Positions 1 to 13,345 of a stretch of DNA of 64,000 nucleotides are shown piece after piece; position 1 is the stretch's first letter; every line of letters starts with the position of its first letter. Origin of the DNA: Nymphaea colorata (Eukaryota; Streptophyta; Magnoliopsida; Nymphaeales; Nymphaeaceae); the NCBI RefSeq assembly GCF_008831285.2, contig NC_045151.1:5841682-5905681 (forward strand). The letters run 5' to 3'. The translations under genes were made by a program, and so were the position numbers. The notes under the pieces are model-generated. The model saw only the letters and a program-made list of their open reading frames with translations, had not been told where the DNA came from and searched no databases.

Positions 1-3000
1 ACATCCTTCAAAAGTCACTAAAGAATAAAAACCAAATAAAATAATATTATGAAAAGGTGGGGAGAGAGAGAAAGTGATAACGGGTAGGCAACAACCATAT
101 TTTTAAAATGATATAAATGGTATTTGGTACAGAAAAAAAGTCATTTTATACTACAAAGGAGCTCCTTTCTTTTCTCTCTCAGCCCGTTTGAGGTCACAGA
201 CAGAAGAGTAAGAATCAAATTATAAAATATAGAAAGAGAGTGAGAGATGGCAGATGGCTCCCTCCATTTTGCCTTTGTTTGGTATCGCTTTAACTTGCTC
301 TAAAGCAGCCTGCTTTACTCTTCTGATGTAGATTTGTCTGGAGTGCTTGGAGGGATTTTGGATTCTGCATATGCTCCCTACTCTCGCACTCTCTCTCTCT
401 ATTCTTTCTCTCTCTGCTGTCAGTCATGTCTACTACATATAAATGGAAAATAACAAGATAACCCCGTCTCAAAATAAGCAAAACTAGGGTTCCCCACCTC
501 CATCATTTGCCTTTTTAAGGTGTCAAACCCTAAACTCTAGGGCACCTCCCCAACACCACGAGCCATAATTGCCCCCTACTCCCCCTCCCTTTCACCACCC
601 CCCCCTCAACTCTCTCAGTACGAGAGACTGGGAGCATCAAAACACACTTGCATAAAAATCCTGCCACAAGATGCATCTCCTCCTTTTTCTTTTCTGCCCA
701 AATGACCGAATTGCACCCTCCATCATCCATCCCACCCAGGCTTGCGTGCATGGTGCATATGTTGGTGCAATTCCATTTCAAAAAACTTGATTTCTTGTCT
801 TCTGTTTATTCGAAATCTGAACGGTACGAGAACCTACAAGCAGATTTTCAGGTCTCTTCTTTTTTACTAGCTATAGAAGCCCATATAAGATCTCGCATAT
901 AATTTGTAAAATTTTAAGATCTGTTAAGTTTTTGATGTTCCCATCTTTCTTACCTTTTATTTACGCATCGAAAGAAAGCGAATTTCCAAGTTCTGGATCT
1001 TGGAGTCCCATTGATTTCTGTAGTTTGATTAGTTTTTATAACTTGAGTGTCGGAAATTAAAATGAAAAGGAGAAACGCACACGAGGCACGACTGCATGGC
1101 CCAAGTAAGCGTGGACTGATGCTGGCTTAAAGAGCCAGCTAGCTACTGGGCTCGACCATAGGCTCTTGGCTCGGCTCTCTTGAGTCATTTTTAATTTCCA
1201 CATGTAACAAGGGCATGAGGTATGTTATCCGAAGCATGTTTTTCTTTAAAAATTAATTTGTACCTTAGTCCACTGGATGACGGAGACATGTTAGGACCTT
1301 GCTGGATAACTTCGCTATATTTATAGGAAAAGTATAAATGATGTATAAATTTGAAATGCTCCTTTTCTTTTTGCGTCTGTGATGAGGAGTATGCACACCT
1401 CGGGCGTCAAATTTAGCAGACGACCAAACTTGTCCTCCCAATTAATGCACGCGAAAAACATCCTACGATTGAGGTATTTGTAAGTCGGTCGCCTAATCCC
1501 TTGTAAACTTGTGGTTGGCTATTCTTCAGATTCTAAAAACTTTTAAAATTTATATGTAAACCTAAAAAAATTTAGTTTAATATATATATAAAATATGAAT
1601 TTTTTTATTTTGGATTCTGTTAAAATTTTGAACTACAATTTAGTCCCTACGATAAAAAATTCTTATCTCCACCCATGCTTGTGGCCACTTCATCCCAAAG
1701 ATTGGCTAGATTTTGCTTAGGCTATAGTTACTCAGAGGAGGGCCCAACTGCGACTGCCCCTCAAGCAGTTTTGATTTGGTATACATGTAATTGTAGATCA
1801 AAAGTTGTGTAAGAAACTCAAGTTGGCGTACTTAATAATTAATCTTCCTCCATATTAGTTTTAAACATTGTCCGTTTTATAAAGTAGGTGTTTTCTTTAA
1901 ACTTTACCATAACAATATGACCAATGAAGTTGGCTATGATGAAGATAATCGGGGCTTTTGCGTTTGCTCGTTTCAAGGGGTTACGTTATCATGTTGAATC
2001 TAAATCTACAAAATTTTTGCAACTCAGTCGTGAAATTTTAGCGCGTGCACGAAAATGAAAAAAAAAAAAAAGTTTCCATGCGTAAGATCTTCATAGTTTC
2101 TTTAAACGCACTGGAAAGTGTTGCTCAATATGGCAATTTGATAAAAAAAAAAGGGGGGGCTCTAGGGTGTCAATCACTAAGCGACGTTTAATCTTCTTGC
2201 AATCTCATGTTTAAAATTCATGAAGTTATCCTCACTAGAAAATGCAAAGAGATGTGTGCGGCAAGAAATTATATATGTTAAAGGAATTTGCATTTGGCTC
2301 ATGATGGACACAATCTGGATACAATGGTGGAGCCAAGGTAGGGCTCGCATGGGCGGTGACCTTACCTCAATTTTTTTTTAAAGAAAAAATTATATGTAAA
2401 TTTTAAAAAATTCCACTTGTTTTATATAAAAATTTTGAAAAGTGATATTTGGGTTCTAATCAAAATTTAAAAATTTTATTTCTACCGTCCTTATAAAAAG
2501 TTTCTGACTTGGATGTTGGGTGCAGCCCATAACAACCTCCTAGATATATACCAGTAAGACCACAATTAGCTCCACAACTTAATATAGGGACTGGGTTTTC
2601 CACCCGTGCAATAATACTAAAATTTGGATACGTGTGATCCGTCTTTGCAAGGAATGGAGCTATCAATCTAGATCCAACCTGTTCTGACATGTTCATAATG
2701 GCTTCCAAGCAATTTGGCCTGCTCTCCTACACTGGCATTCTGGAACTTGGATCGATTTACTTCTGGGTCCATCAACTCCACGGGTCGGGTTTAATCACCT
2801 CTTCGGTTTTTGAAGAAACTTTCTAATGTACGAGGATATGTGATATGGTTGTATCGAAATTGACCAGATACAAGTGAAACTTTATCATCCAAATCCGAAC
2901 CCAATACCAAATCAGTTACTTAATTGCCCGGTGCCACCGGCTATCATGGTAACTGAAGCAAGAGCGGGCCAGACGAGCATCTCCGTTGGTGAGTGAAGCG

Positions 3001-5164
3001 AACGGTGGAAGGGGTTGAACTAGCAGCCTAATTCGGTCAAAACCCTAGCCTTTCAGTCAAAGCCCAAAGCTGTCCTTTTCCTTGAAAGGGACGTTTTATG
3101 TGACGTCCTTGTCCCAGAAGAGATGTCCCTTTCAGTAATTTTGTCCTTCTACTTTTCCTCTTTTCCGAGAAAGGGGAATTTTCGCCTTTATTCTATTTTA
3201 TTCTTATTTTCTCTTTTTTTTTTTTTTTTCGAAAATCCATAAAAAAGTGGGGGGTTTCGCTGGATATCGGGTCGTGTCAGAGTCCACCGCGAGCTCCATT
3301 TTCTCATGGTGGAAGCAAGTGTGCCTCACGATGAGATTTGGTGGGACCCATTGGCTCCTTGAAAGGCAGGTCCATTGATTTATCAGCACGTTTCACCTCG
3401 AAATTTGAGACCCGCACGCTCCCATTGGTCTCCCGCCATTTCCCATCCTTCCTCTCCTTGTTATATTGTTGGCACAACATATCGGGTTTATATTGTTCGT
3501 TGGATTTTTGATCCAATCCTTACTTTGTGTAAATAAAAGCATTAAACATTTATACATATACACATATTACAACTTCACAAACTTTTTATGAAGAACTTTA
3601 GTGGTGACTTTTGTGGTCACGATAGTCTTTTATTTGGTCGGCTGCAAATTTTGATTCCTACGGTAACAACTCTTAGAATATGCGATGCAATCTGTTTGAT
3701 CACACACACACACACACACAAGAGAGAGAGAGTGGACATTATCGTTTATATCTCACTGTCCGAGTTTTTTTGTTACAATTTAAAGGTGTTCAAGAGAGTT
3801 GCTATGTCAAAATTTAAAGGTCCATACCGCAGATGTGTTCAACATGAACCAAAAAGTTCAAACCAACAATTTATTTGCATCTTGTGAATGAAAGATTAAA
3901 TCATAATAACAATTGGACGCATGTGCATCCAGCAATAACATCTGTGTGTGCGTGTGGTCCCTGAATGGTGAACCTATACCCACAGGACATCAAACCAAGT
4001 CCCTCCATTTGAAAGAAGATGGAGGGTCTTTATTTTTTTCATTTCTTTTCAACTTTTACTCTATTAATCAAGTAGAGAGCAAGGGGGAGGCTTGACAGAT
4101 CTCTTCATACCATTGGGGCACATTGGGGCTGTAAAACCCTATAATTTCAAAATAACATAATTAAATATAAGCATATATGTATCTATATATATATATATTG
4201 TTTATTTTTATAAAGTATTAAGACCAATCAAACTAAGTATTAAATCTCTAACTAAAATTAAAGAGGTGGTTAAGTAGAATGTTAGGACCACTAGAAAGAG
4301 TAAATGAGATATTAAATGAAGGTGAAAGAAGCTAAAAAGTCACCTTTTTTCTTTTAGGTAACATAAAATTCACATGAAAATTTTGGGAACATCAGAAAGG
4401 GCTTATTAAGCTTGAGAAGGCAACACTTTAGCCTCCTACTTACTGCTATCATAGTGGGAAAAACTTCTGTAGCAAAAAGAATGGGGAGGCAATGAGATAG
4501 CTTCCATTTTCTTGTTGAGTCCCTGCTTGAAGTCAATGTTGAAGATAATGACTTGTTCTTCTATCATCTAACCCACAAAGTGTTAGAGAAAGAAGCTAGT
4601 GGGTTGCTCATTTATATTCAAGTAATCTCTGTTCAGGTAAGTGCGCTCATTAGTTTGAGTAACAATCATGAACGTATATATATGGTTATGTGAAAAATGG
4701 TTATATGGTAATCTAGATGTATATGATTATGTATGTGTAATGCAAGGAATGAGAAGAAATTGGTCAGTCATAATCAACTAGGATTGCCTCTGTTCGTAAA
4801 TTCTCAAGTATACATTTAAAAACAAAAACAGACCCATGTTTGAACATCTATACAATTTCAAATGAGTATGTTGTGATCTGATCATAATTACATACACATG
4901 TATATGTCGCAAGAATGTAAAGAGAAAGTTAGTGCAGCAACTATTGTCGACTAGAGTGTTAGTGGACTGCGCTTGAAGTACATAGATCCATAGGTAGATT
5001 GAGTGAATAGCCCTTATATTTTTCAAGTATGCAAATATTTTGACCTAAGTGCAGCATATAGTCCATGTGTATTTGATATATTTAGTTGAATATAAAGAAA
5101 TGTAAATGTATATACATGCGAAATAATACATACATACATATATATATGTGTGTGTGTGTGTGTA
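1..5164. other. AT-rich intergenic DNA, no gene recognised
   Basis: Stop codons are frequent in all six frames and the longest frames (under 100 codons) show no recognisable domain. Around 140-640 the plus strand has pyrimidine-rich runs (for example 166-182 and 540-640) of the kind found in plant promoters or 5' leaders, but no coding sequence follows. Two stretches (about 1546-1700 and 2329-2515) have the composition of short non-autonomous DNA transposons, but I could not define their ends. Nothing else is supported. Confidence 0.5.
3701..3732. repeat. (CA)n(GA)n compound microsatellite
   Basis: Ten CA dinucleotides are followed directly by six AG dinucleotides. This is a simple sequence repeat with no sign of function. 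Confidence 0.95.
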
Positions 5165-6507
5165 TTTTTGGTAATATGCAAAGTTAAGCATGAGTTTGTT
5201 GTTAAGCAGCGGATGATATTATATGCACCAAAGTCATCTTAAAACTAATGTAGTGCATAATTTTGTGAAACAATTCTACTAACTTTAAGGAAAATAGAAT
5301 GAGATAACGTTGTTTGAATATTTTTGTATACATGTCAATCGTATGGATACATTAGTAATAACGTAATAGTGTCTGTATATGTATATATATGACAATCATA
5401 TAAATGTATCAAAGATGAGATAATATTGTCTTTACTTGAACATATATGACAACCAGATGGATATATTAAAGACGAGATAAACTATATATATATATATATA
5501 TATATATATGTTTTTGGTAATATGCAAAGTTAAGCATGAGTTTGTTGTTAAGCAGGGGATGATATTATATGCACCAAAGTCATCTTAAAACTAATGTAGT
5601 GCATAATTTTGTGAAACAATTCTATTAACTTTAAGAAAAATAAAATGAGATAATGTTGTTTGAATATATTTGTATACATGTCAATCATATGGATACATTA
5701 GCAATAACGTACTAGTGTCTGTATATGTATATATATATAACAATCATATAAATGTATGAAAGATGAGATAATATTATCTTTACATGAACATATATGACAA
5801 CCAGATGGATATATCAAAGACGAGATAAACTATATATATATATGTGTGTGTGTGTGTGGGTTTTTGGTAATATGCAAAGTTAAGCATGAGTTTGTTGTTA
5901 AGCAGGTGGTGATATTATATGCACCAAAGTCATCTTAAAACTAATGTAGTGCATAATTTTGTGAAACAATTCTATTAACTTTAAAGAAAATAGAATTTGA
6001 TAACATTGTTTGAATATATTTGTACACATGTCAATTATATGGATACATTAGTAATAACGTAATAGTGTCTATATATGTATATATATGACAATCATATAAA
6101 TGTATCAAAGATGAGATAATATTGTATTTACCTGAACATATATGACAACCAGATCGATATATTAAAGACGAGATAAACTATATATGTATATGTTTTTGGT
6201 AATATGTAAAGTTAAGCATGAGTTTGTTGTTAAGCAGGGGATGATATTATATGCATCAAAGTCATCTTAAAGCTAATGTAGTGCATAGTTTTGTGAAACA
6301 ATTCTACTAACTTTAAGGAAAATAGAATGAGATAACATTGTTTGAATATATTTGTATACATGTCAATCATATGTATACATTAGTAATAACGTAATAGTGT
6401 CTGTATATGTATATATATGAGAATCATATAAATGTATGAAAGATGAGATAATATTGTCTTTACCTGAACATATATGACAACCAGATGGATATATCAAAGG
6501 CGAGATA

Positions 6508-6510
<3 letters not shown>
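5165..6510. repeat. Tandem array, four units of about 345 bp
   Basis: Four head-to-tail units begin with the same TTTTTGGTAATATG block at 5165, 5511, 5861 and 6193, giving unit lengths of 346, 350, 332 and about 317 bp. The units are near-identical apart from the TA/GT-rich junction that ends each one, which varies in length and composition (pure TA, TATATATGTGTG, or TATATGTATATG). A shorter internal period is visible: the block GAGATAA(C/T)(A/G)TTGT followed by CATATATGACAA(C/T) and GGATA(C/T)ATTA recurs within each unit. Diverged versions of that sub-block continue beyond the array to about 6760. No coding capacity. Confidence 0.9.

Positions 6511-6579
<69 letters not shown>
6511..6579. repeat. 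(TA)n microsatellite
   Basis: A pure TA run of 69 bp forms the last junction of the 345-bp tandem array. It is longer than the equivalent junctions of the other units. Confidence 0.95.
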
Positions 6580-6582
<3 letters not shown>

Positions 6583-7593
6583 ATAATCATGTTGTTACAC
6601 ATATATATCCCTGACAGTTATTTGTGCACGTTATAGTTGAGATAATATTATCCTTACATATATATACTTGGCAGCCGTATGTTCATGATAGAATTGAGAT
6701 AGTATTATTCATATCTATTTGTATTTACGACAGCTATTTGAATACACGTGGGCAGAAATAATGATGCTCATACCTATGTATATTCAAGGACACATGAACA
6801 ATCTTATGGACACACTTGAAAATCAATAATGTTGCTCATGAAAATGTTGTATTACGGAGATAAATTAAATTAAATTAAATTAGAAAGTTGTTCTTCCCAA
6901 AGATATGCTGACCAGCAATGCCTAATGTAACCTAGTCTGATTAGAGTGATCACAATTATGTATGGTAATGTGTTCTTGGTATTTGAACTTGTTGATCTTG
7001 AGAATTGTGCTCAAGGTTGTGTTCCATGAGGAATCATTGAAATATGTTTTGATATGGCAAATCATTTGTTGATATACAAAAGAACACTGAATATATCTTA
7101 TACTATGACACATGTGAGTGCGAGCAGAGTCTTTGGTTGGTTTGTCTAGGAGGCTATAGGGTGGTATGAGCTCACTATGGCTGTCCATTCCTCCATCTGC
7201 ACTGGACTACCCATAGGGTATTGGATGGCACAATGACTCAAGATTATGTTTCTGTTGTGGAAAGTGAATGTCTTTTGGTCCCTCAACAGGGTGCCTAGAG
7301 GGGCTAGTCAACCACTTGGGCTAAGGTTGGGTGGTTAGACCATGCTACTGTAATAACAATCTAGGATATCTCAAGAGGCTTTGCTGCAGATTACCCTTGG
7401 TCTTTGTGGTTTACTTGGTGAAGATTGGTTTTGTTCTGTCTATGTTTGTGCCCACAGGGATTTCTATTGATGCTGGTTACTATGACCATGTTTGGTAGTG
7501 GTTTGACTATTAGTATATCTTTGCAACCCACAATGATGCGTGCTATTATATTTATGGTAGTAAGTTTAGCCTTGGTAAGGCTTAAGATTTCAG

Positions 7594-7657
<64 letters not shown>

Positions 7658-8250
7658 CGCACCATGCCCCAACTATGGTTGAATGAATATCTCCATACTT
7701 AGAGCAATCTGACCCCTTTTCCCTTCTGTATCTGCAGGTAGTCCTTTCCTTGGTTCACTGATGGCTTTTAGATGCACTCCCTCAGTTTTGCGATGGACTA
7801 GCATTGGTGATCTAGGCATCAAGTCGATTATGAGATTTTTGTAACATTATTTTCATTGAGTCATTGTCACCTTTTGTTTGGGCTCTATATGGGTCCTTGT
7901 GACATTGTTCTTCTTGTTGGATCTGTCTTTGCTTTGGTCATTACCCAAGATTTGATTTGACCTTTAAAACTTGAGGTTCATTTCATAATATATCTATCTT
8001 TTCCCCTTTTAAGAAAAAAAATTGTGTCAAAACATAGGTCGTGACAAGAGCTCTTGTTGGTTGTTTCATCTATATGGAAATATTGAAGTTAAGTTGTCTT
8101 TTCAAAAGTCTCAAATACACCTCAAAAGAGAAAATGGGTTTCATTTAAAGAAACTCACTCTTTCCCCTCATTCTTTCTTTCTTTTTCCCTCTTCTTCTTT
8201 GAAGCATATTTTAGATTCTATATTTGATCAAAGTGTCATATAAAATAGTT
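6580..8250. other. AT-rich DNA with a (TA)n array, no gene recognised
   Basis: Diverged sub-blocks of the upstream tandem repeat run to about 6760. From about 6900 to 7980 base composition is more balanced, but all frames are broken and no domain is recognisable. A (TA)n run occupies 7597-7654. The 85-codon frame crossing it (7425-7682) owes a third of its length to TA translated as Tyr-Ile, so it is not a gene. Confidence 0.5.
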
Positions 8251-8409
8251 TGATTGTTAGGTGTTAAACTTTGAAAAAACATCTTAACTATTGAACCATT
8301 CAAAATATTGTTAATTTAATGCTACTGCTATATTGCCTCTTTCACCGTATTTTTCTCTCAATCATCCATCTTATAAAGATCAATAACTAGCACTTAAGGG
8401 TTTTGTACT
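8251..8409 (-). mobile_element. MITE fragment related to 17775-17982
   Basis: Read on the minus strand, this stretch matches the left half of the element at 17775-17982: the block with GATCTTTATAAGATGGATGA and the following TTGAGAGAAAAAT is shared with small changes. Its outer end (plus strand CACTTAAGGGTTTTGTACTC) matches the right terminus CACCTAAGGGTCTCGTACCT of the other copy. As there, a (CT)n/(TA)n microsatellite abuts the terminus (8415-8469). No transposase; the superfamily cannot be assigned because no clean target duplication is visible. Confidence 0.55.
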
Positions 8410-8414
8410 CATCA

Positions 8415-8415
8415 A

Positions 8416-8469
<54 letters not shown>
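8415..8469. repeat. (CT)n(TA)n compound microsatellite
   Basis: About eight CT dinucleotides run into roughly 38 bp of pure TA. It directly abuts the terminus of the MITE fragment on its left. Confidence 0.95.
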
Positions 8470-8472
<3 letters not shown>

Positions 8473-8500
8473 CAAATCACGATCTCAAAAAGTTTATATG

Positions 8501-8586
8501 AATGTAAATCCACATTTTTTATCTCCATATTTCTATAAACAAAATAGAAGTGTACACTATTAGATAAAAAAAATGTGGTTTACATT
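8501..8586. repeat. Short foldback (inverted repeat) element
   Basis: The arm at 8501-8526 (AATGTAAATCCACATTTTTT...) is nearly the reverse complement of 8561-8586 (...AAAATGTGGTTTACATT), with about 34 bp between them. Transcribed RNA would fold into a long hairpin. It could be a minimal foldback MITE. No target duplication is evident. Confidence 0.6.
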
Positions 8587-9309
8587 GACAATAAATATGT
8601 GGGTGTGTGAGTGTGCATATTTTATGCATAAGGTATGTCTATATACTTAAGTGAATGACTTTTCAACACATATTTTATTAACTTGTCAAACAATTAGGGT
8701 TTGGTAGCCAGAATTAGGCAGTTGGGCCTTTTGCAGTCAAAATGCATATCCGAATGAAAAAACAAAAACAAACTACAAGGTAAATGTTTTCTTAAAATAT
8801 TGTTTCTGAAACTTTCATAAGTGAATCAAACATTCACTATTAGTTATGAATGAGATACTTTTCAATTTATAGCAAAAATGTCATTGCAATTAATATGTTT
8901 TTTATTATCTTTAGTAAACCTTTACTTATAAAATGATTGAGTATTTCGCCGAGTGATTATATTATACAACAACATCTATGTCTTCTTAATCAAATTGAGA
9001 TCTGACTACCACTTGTATGTTTAAGTCCACAAGTGAAGCAACATATGTAGTTTACTGTCAAAGATAAACTTAATATAAATTACCTGCCGCAACCCCAACT
9101 TACCACATAAGCATATTAAATACTGATAACTCTTAGTGAAGTCCAAAATTTCCTTGTGCACGAGGGACCATAAAATATTCATATTCACATGAAAGCCTTC
9201 TTTTGCTTGGATGAGAGAGTGACATACATGCAGACCATCACAGAGGTCTTCTGCACTTAGATTGAGTCAATGACAAGGGCCTCCTCCTACTTGCAATGAG
9301 GACGCCAAT
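8587..9309. other. Non-coding DNA, nothing recognised
   Basis: AT-rich with no open frame of note. The last part (from about 9100) may already be decayed internal sequence of the gypsy remnant that follows, but no motif supports this before about 9310. Confidence 0.4.
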
Positions 9310-11165
9310 ATTGTGAACCTACATTGAAGATCTATTGATGAATTGTATGGAGCCAACTAATTTTACCAAGCTAGATTTATGCTCAGGATGCCAACAAATT
9401 TGAGTGGTGGCGAATGATGTAACTAAGACCATTACAACATGCACGGTGGGTTCTACAAGTTCACGATCATGCCTTTGGGCTGACCAATGTACTCTCTATG
9501 TTTCAAAACCTAATAAACAACCTCTTTAGACCATTTTTGTGCTGATTTGTCTTAATATTCTTCAATGACATTTTAATTTATAGTGCCAACAAACAAAACC
9601 ATTTCTACCATTTCTGAAAGGTCTTGATAGTGCTGCAGAACAATTAGTTGTATGCCAAACTTCCCAAGTGCCTCGTTGGCATAACTGAGGTGTCATATTT
9701 TGGACATGTGATTGGCATAAGACAAGTTCAGATGGAGGAAAAGAAGATTGTGGTAGTGAGAGATTGGAAGAACCCACAGATAGTAAGAGAGTTGTGTTTG
9801 TATTTTGGGACCTACTGGGTGTTACCGCAAGTTTGTATAGGAGTATGGTATCATCGCTGCATCTGTCACTATGTTGATAAAGAAGTGATAGTTTACTTAG
9901 GGGATGCACATGTTAAGGATGCTTTTTGCCACTTAAAGCATGCAATCAACACAATTATAATACTACAAATGTTAAACTTTCATCCTCCTTAAATGGAGTT
10001 GGAGAATCAGAGGTTGGTGTCAGGGCCATGTTGAGCCAAAATTACCATGCCATCGGCTTTTTCAATAAAGCCTTGGGAATCTTGTTTGGCAGCAAATCAG
10101 CATACGAGTGAGAAGTTATAGTTATTGTTGATTGTTTTGAAATGGAGACATTATCTAATAGGGTGTAGATTCATTGTTTTAATAGATCATCACAATTTAA
10201 AATACTAATAGCAACAACAGTCCTTTTGACCATTGTTGCAGAAATAGACTCTAAAGCTCATTTTGAATTTGAAATACAGTTTGGCAAGAGGAAAGATAAT
10301 GTAGCAACTAAAGATCTATCCCGATCTGAAGAGTTTCTTTTTGGCATTGTCCACAGTGCAAGTATAGTTGTGGGAGCAGATAAGGTAAGCTCATCAAGAG
10401 GTTGACCTAGTATGCAAAATTATGGAAGGATTGAATTCTAGTTCTCAAAGGTGCTATGGTTATGCATATAAAGACCGTTCCCTACACCATCAAGGCAACA
10501 TCTAATTCATCTAGAGACATCCTTACCAACAATTCTACTACAACGATACTACATTACACCATTCGTTAGTCAGTAAGCAGTCAAAGGAGCTGATTGGTGC
10601 TTGTGTTCCACCTTTTATTGGTGGGCAATGAAGAAGGCTATGACAAAGTTTGTTTAGAATCGTGTGACATGCCAATGCAATAAGTATGCGACTATGTGTA
10701 CAGTAGGACTATTGTAGTCTCTATTGATTCCTAATTTAATTTGGTAAGACATTACTATGGACTTCGTCCAAACCTCCTAGTCTCTTGGAGAAAATAAGTC
10801 GTATTCGTTTTGGTTGATCAATTGTCTAAATATGTGCACTTTGTGATGCACTCTCACCCATACATGGCTAAAAGAGTGGCAGTAACCTTTTCAAGGGCAC
10901 ATAGCTAGGGAAAGTTCAAGACACAAAGTATTACCAGCAATAGAGATCATTTATTCTTAAGTGCATTTTGGAAAGAGTATCTCATATTTTAGGGGGTGAC
11001 ATTGCAAAAGAGCACTGGCTACCATATGCAAACTGATGGGTAAATGGATGTCATGAATTGTGGCCTCAAACCTATATACTTTGCTTATCAGAACAATGCT
11101 CTAGCCTTTGAATAGATTATTTGTCATGGGCTGAACTTGCTTATAACATCAGCTGATATTTAAGA
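9310..11165 (+). mobile_element. Decayed chromovirus-type Ty3/gypsy pol remnant
   Basis: Translations of the three plus-strand frames, pieced in order, show gypsy pol motifs. There is an RT start (IDELYGA..FTKLDL near 9320-9370), the block AFGLTNVLSMFQNLINNLFR (about 9478-9535), the catalytic box as FFNDILIYS (9548-9577, first Asp of FxDD changed to Asn), and a YAKLPKC...YFGHVIG stretch (9651-9720). RNase H traces follow (about 10060-10200), then integrase zinc-finger residues NRVTCQCNKYAT (about 10655-10695) and integrase core traces (SKYAH-like near 10820; HLFLSAFWKEY near 10945). This motif order and wording is that of chromoviruses. Several frameshifts and stops separate the blocks. Gag, protease and LTRs were not found, so this is a long-dead fragment. 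Confidence 0.8.
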
Positions 11166-12734
11166 AGTGAATGATACTACGAGTTAGGTCACAGATAGTT
11201 AGACCTATAATAATCAACCTATTAGTTGAAAAAGGAATTAAACCCTATGAAAAATGAAATCATGTACCTAAAGATAGTGTTCTACGTTTGTCAGGTGTGT
11301 GATTAGTTTCTCTATTAGTGGCTACTAACAAAGCATGAAACGGGATGATGCTCAACCTATAGCAAAAATCATATTCAGTTGTGAATTGAACGTCGCAGTC
11401 ATGCAAAGTAGCCCAATTTTGGACGATAGAAGACTTAGCTAATGATCTCAATTTGACTTGAAATTTGAGTTGTAGAATCTTAGAATATAATTGAATCCAT
11501 TACAAGTGACAAATTGTAAAAAAATATTCTAGGTTGGGATCTATCACACATGGGTGTAACATAGTGAGATGCATAGGGTGAAACTAGTTTACAAACTTAG
11601 GGATGATTCAGAAACCCTTTGGCATACTTTGTTCATGCACAATGAATGTGTCCAAACAAAGAAACTCAAAAATTAACCTTTGGTTATCAATTTGAAAGAA
11701 GACAAATAAATGATAGCAAAATTGTAACATGAGAAAGAATATGTTATGTTTTTAGAAAGAAACAGGCTTTACAAATCGGGTTCAATGGAGGGGCTAGATA
11801 CCTTGGATTAAGCTAAAAATTGGTATATGAACTATCTATACATGTGAGATAAAATTCTGATTTTTACATAGTTGAGAAATTATTTGCAGGACTTGAATTG
11901 TTGCGTTTTCAATTTGATTAATTTCAGGACTGACTTGCTGCAATTCATAAATTGTAGAAAACTAGTTTATGAAAATTGTTTAAACGAAGAACCAAAACAT
12001 CTCTAGATTTCATGAAAAATGGTGGAACAAACTAGACACATGAAGGAAACCAGATTTTTTGGTTTTTGAAAAATGACTCACTGAATGGAAGAAATAGGTT
12101 TCAAAAGGTGGGTGAAAATATGGAATTTTCATAACTTGTTTTTTGGGTTTAACTAAAGAACTTGTGGTCCTAGATAGCGTAATTTCATACAAAATAACTT
12201 CTAATACATAACAAACATTGAATCTACCAAATGAAACATGCTTATGCTAAAAGGAATGAGATGCATGTAAATTATAAAAACATAATATAATAACATATAT
12301 GTAACATGCATAACAAGCTCATAACAAGTATGTGAAATTAATAACCTAAGTGCATAAAACATGAAACCCAAATGAAATATGACTTCTAATGCATGAAAAT
12401 CATTAGTAAATCATTAGTTATAATCACTAAAACATGTTCAAAGCAAAACTAACAAGAAAACCTACAATAATGCACAAAGAGCAAAAAGAATACGTACAAA
12501 ACAAACACAACATACATAAAATTTATACTTGAAAATCATACCAGACGTGAATATATTTGTGAAATCAATTGTTTAAAGCAACTCTCATCCTTAGTTTCAC
12601 ATAAACTAGACTAAATCTGCATTGATCATAGCCACAAGTTAAAGGAAATCATTGATGTACATGAGCAGACCTATACGTAACATATACACTGGGAAAAAAA
12701 GAAAAATATGACATTGCATGATTGATGGTGGTTT
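11166..12734. other. Non-coding DNA, possibly flanking retrotransposon sequence
   Basis: No coding sequence recognised. It may include the missing 3' part or LTR of the gypsy remnant upstream, but I found no paired LTR, PBS or polypurine tract to prove it. 12230-12550 is A-rich with many ATGCATAA-like words. Confidence 0.35.
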
Positions 12735-13345
12735 CCTATGAACAACGTTAGCTAGAAGGTAGTGGCTGGACATATCATATTTTGGTGGGATAGATGGGTA
12801 GATTCTTGCTTAAGGAATTTATTGATAGCAAATGATTTTAGCATTATCTAGAGGCATTTCTCTGCTCTGTTTCCCAAATGATGGATTTCATGACTGATAT
12901 TGTTCAAAGAGCAAGCAATCTCCTAAGCAAGACAAGCTGGGATTTTCCATATCTACACGACACTCCTGATGTGCTCATGTGTCAGGCTTAGGTAGATACG
13001 AGTGTTAAAATCAAGTTAGGAGTCAAAAAAATCAAACATATAGAAGAGGATTAGAGAAAGTGGCTCTAGCATAAGGCATCCTTTCTGCATGTTAGTTGGT
13101 TTTGCTAGATCTCTAGTTAAGAGAAATTTCCTACTCAAGATTGTCTGTAGAAAAAAGCGGTATGGTTCGACAAATAGATGCCATTTGTGCCATAAAAGTG
13201 AGGAAACAACCTTTCGTGTTTTGTTCACCTGCCATAAAACTATAAAGGTGTGGAATTTTGTTGTCAATAAGTTTGGCTGCTCCAGATTGTCTCACAAAAA
13301 TTTATTTCAATTAAAATATGGTTTTTCAAGAGCTTTTAAAAGATG
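12735..13345 (+). mobile_element. LINE ORF2 3' remnant (RT zinc-binding domain)
   Basis: The frame at 13089-13346 contains CHLCHKSEETTFRVLFTC followed by HKTIKVWNFVV, the pattern of the zinc-binding region (zf-RVT type) near the C terminus of plant non-LTR reverse transcriptases. The expected His before the second Cys pair is Arg here. Upstream, 12750-12910 in shifting frames reads like the segment that precedes this domain in plant LINEs (W-D-R-W-type and FPKWWISW words). Stops and frameshifts are frequent. No RT catalytic core, endonuclease or poly(A) tail was recognised. Confidence 0.7.

Noticed and set aside
361-430. miR156-like word on the minus strand near the CT-rich tract
   Set aside because: The similarity is confined to low-complexity GAGAGAG sequence and no paired arm was seen.
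2329-2515. Possible hAT MITEs with GGTGGAGCCA-type ends (also 36953-37097)
   Set aside because: The composition fits a common plant MITE group, but the inverted ends match poorly and no 8-bp duplication was found.
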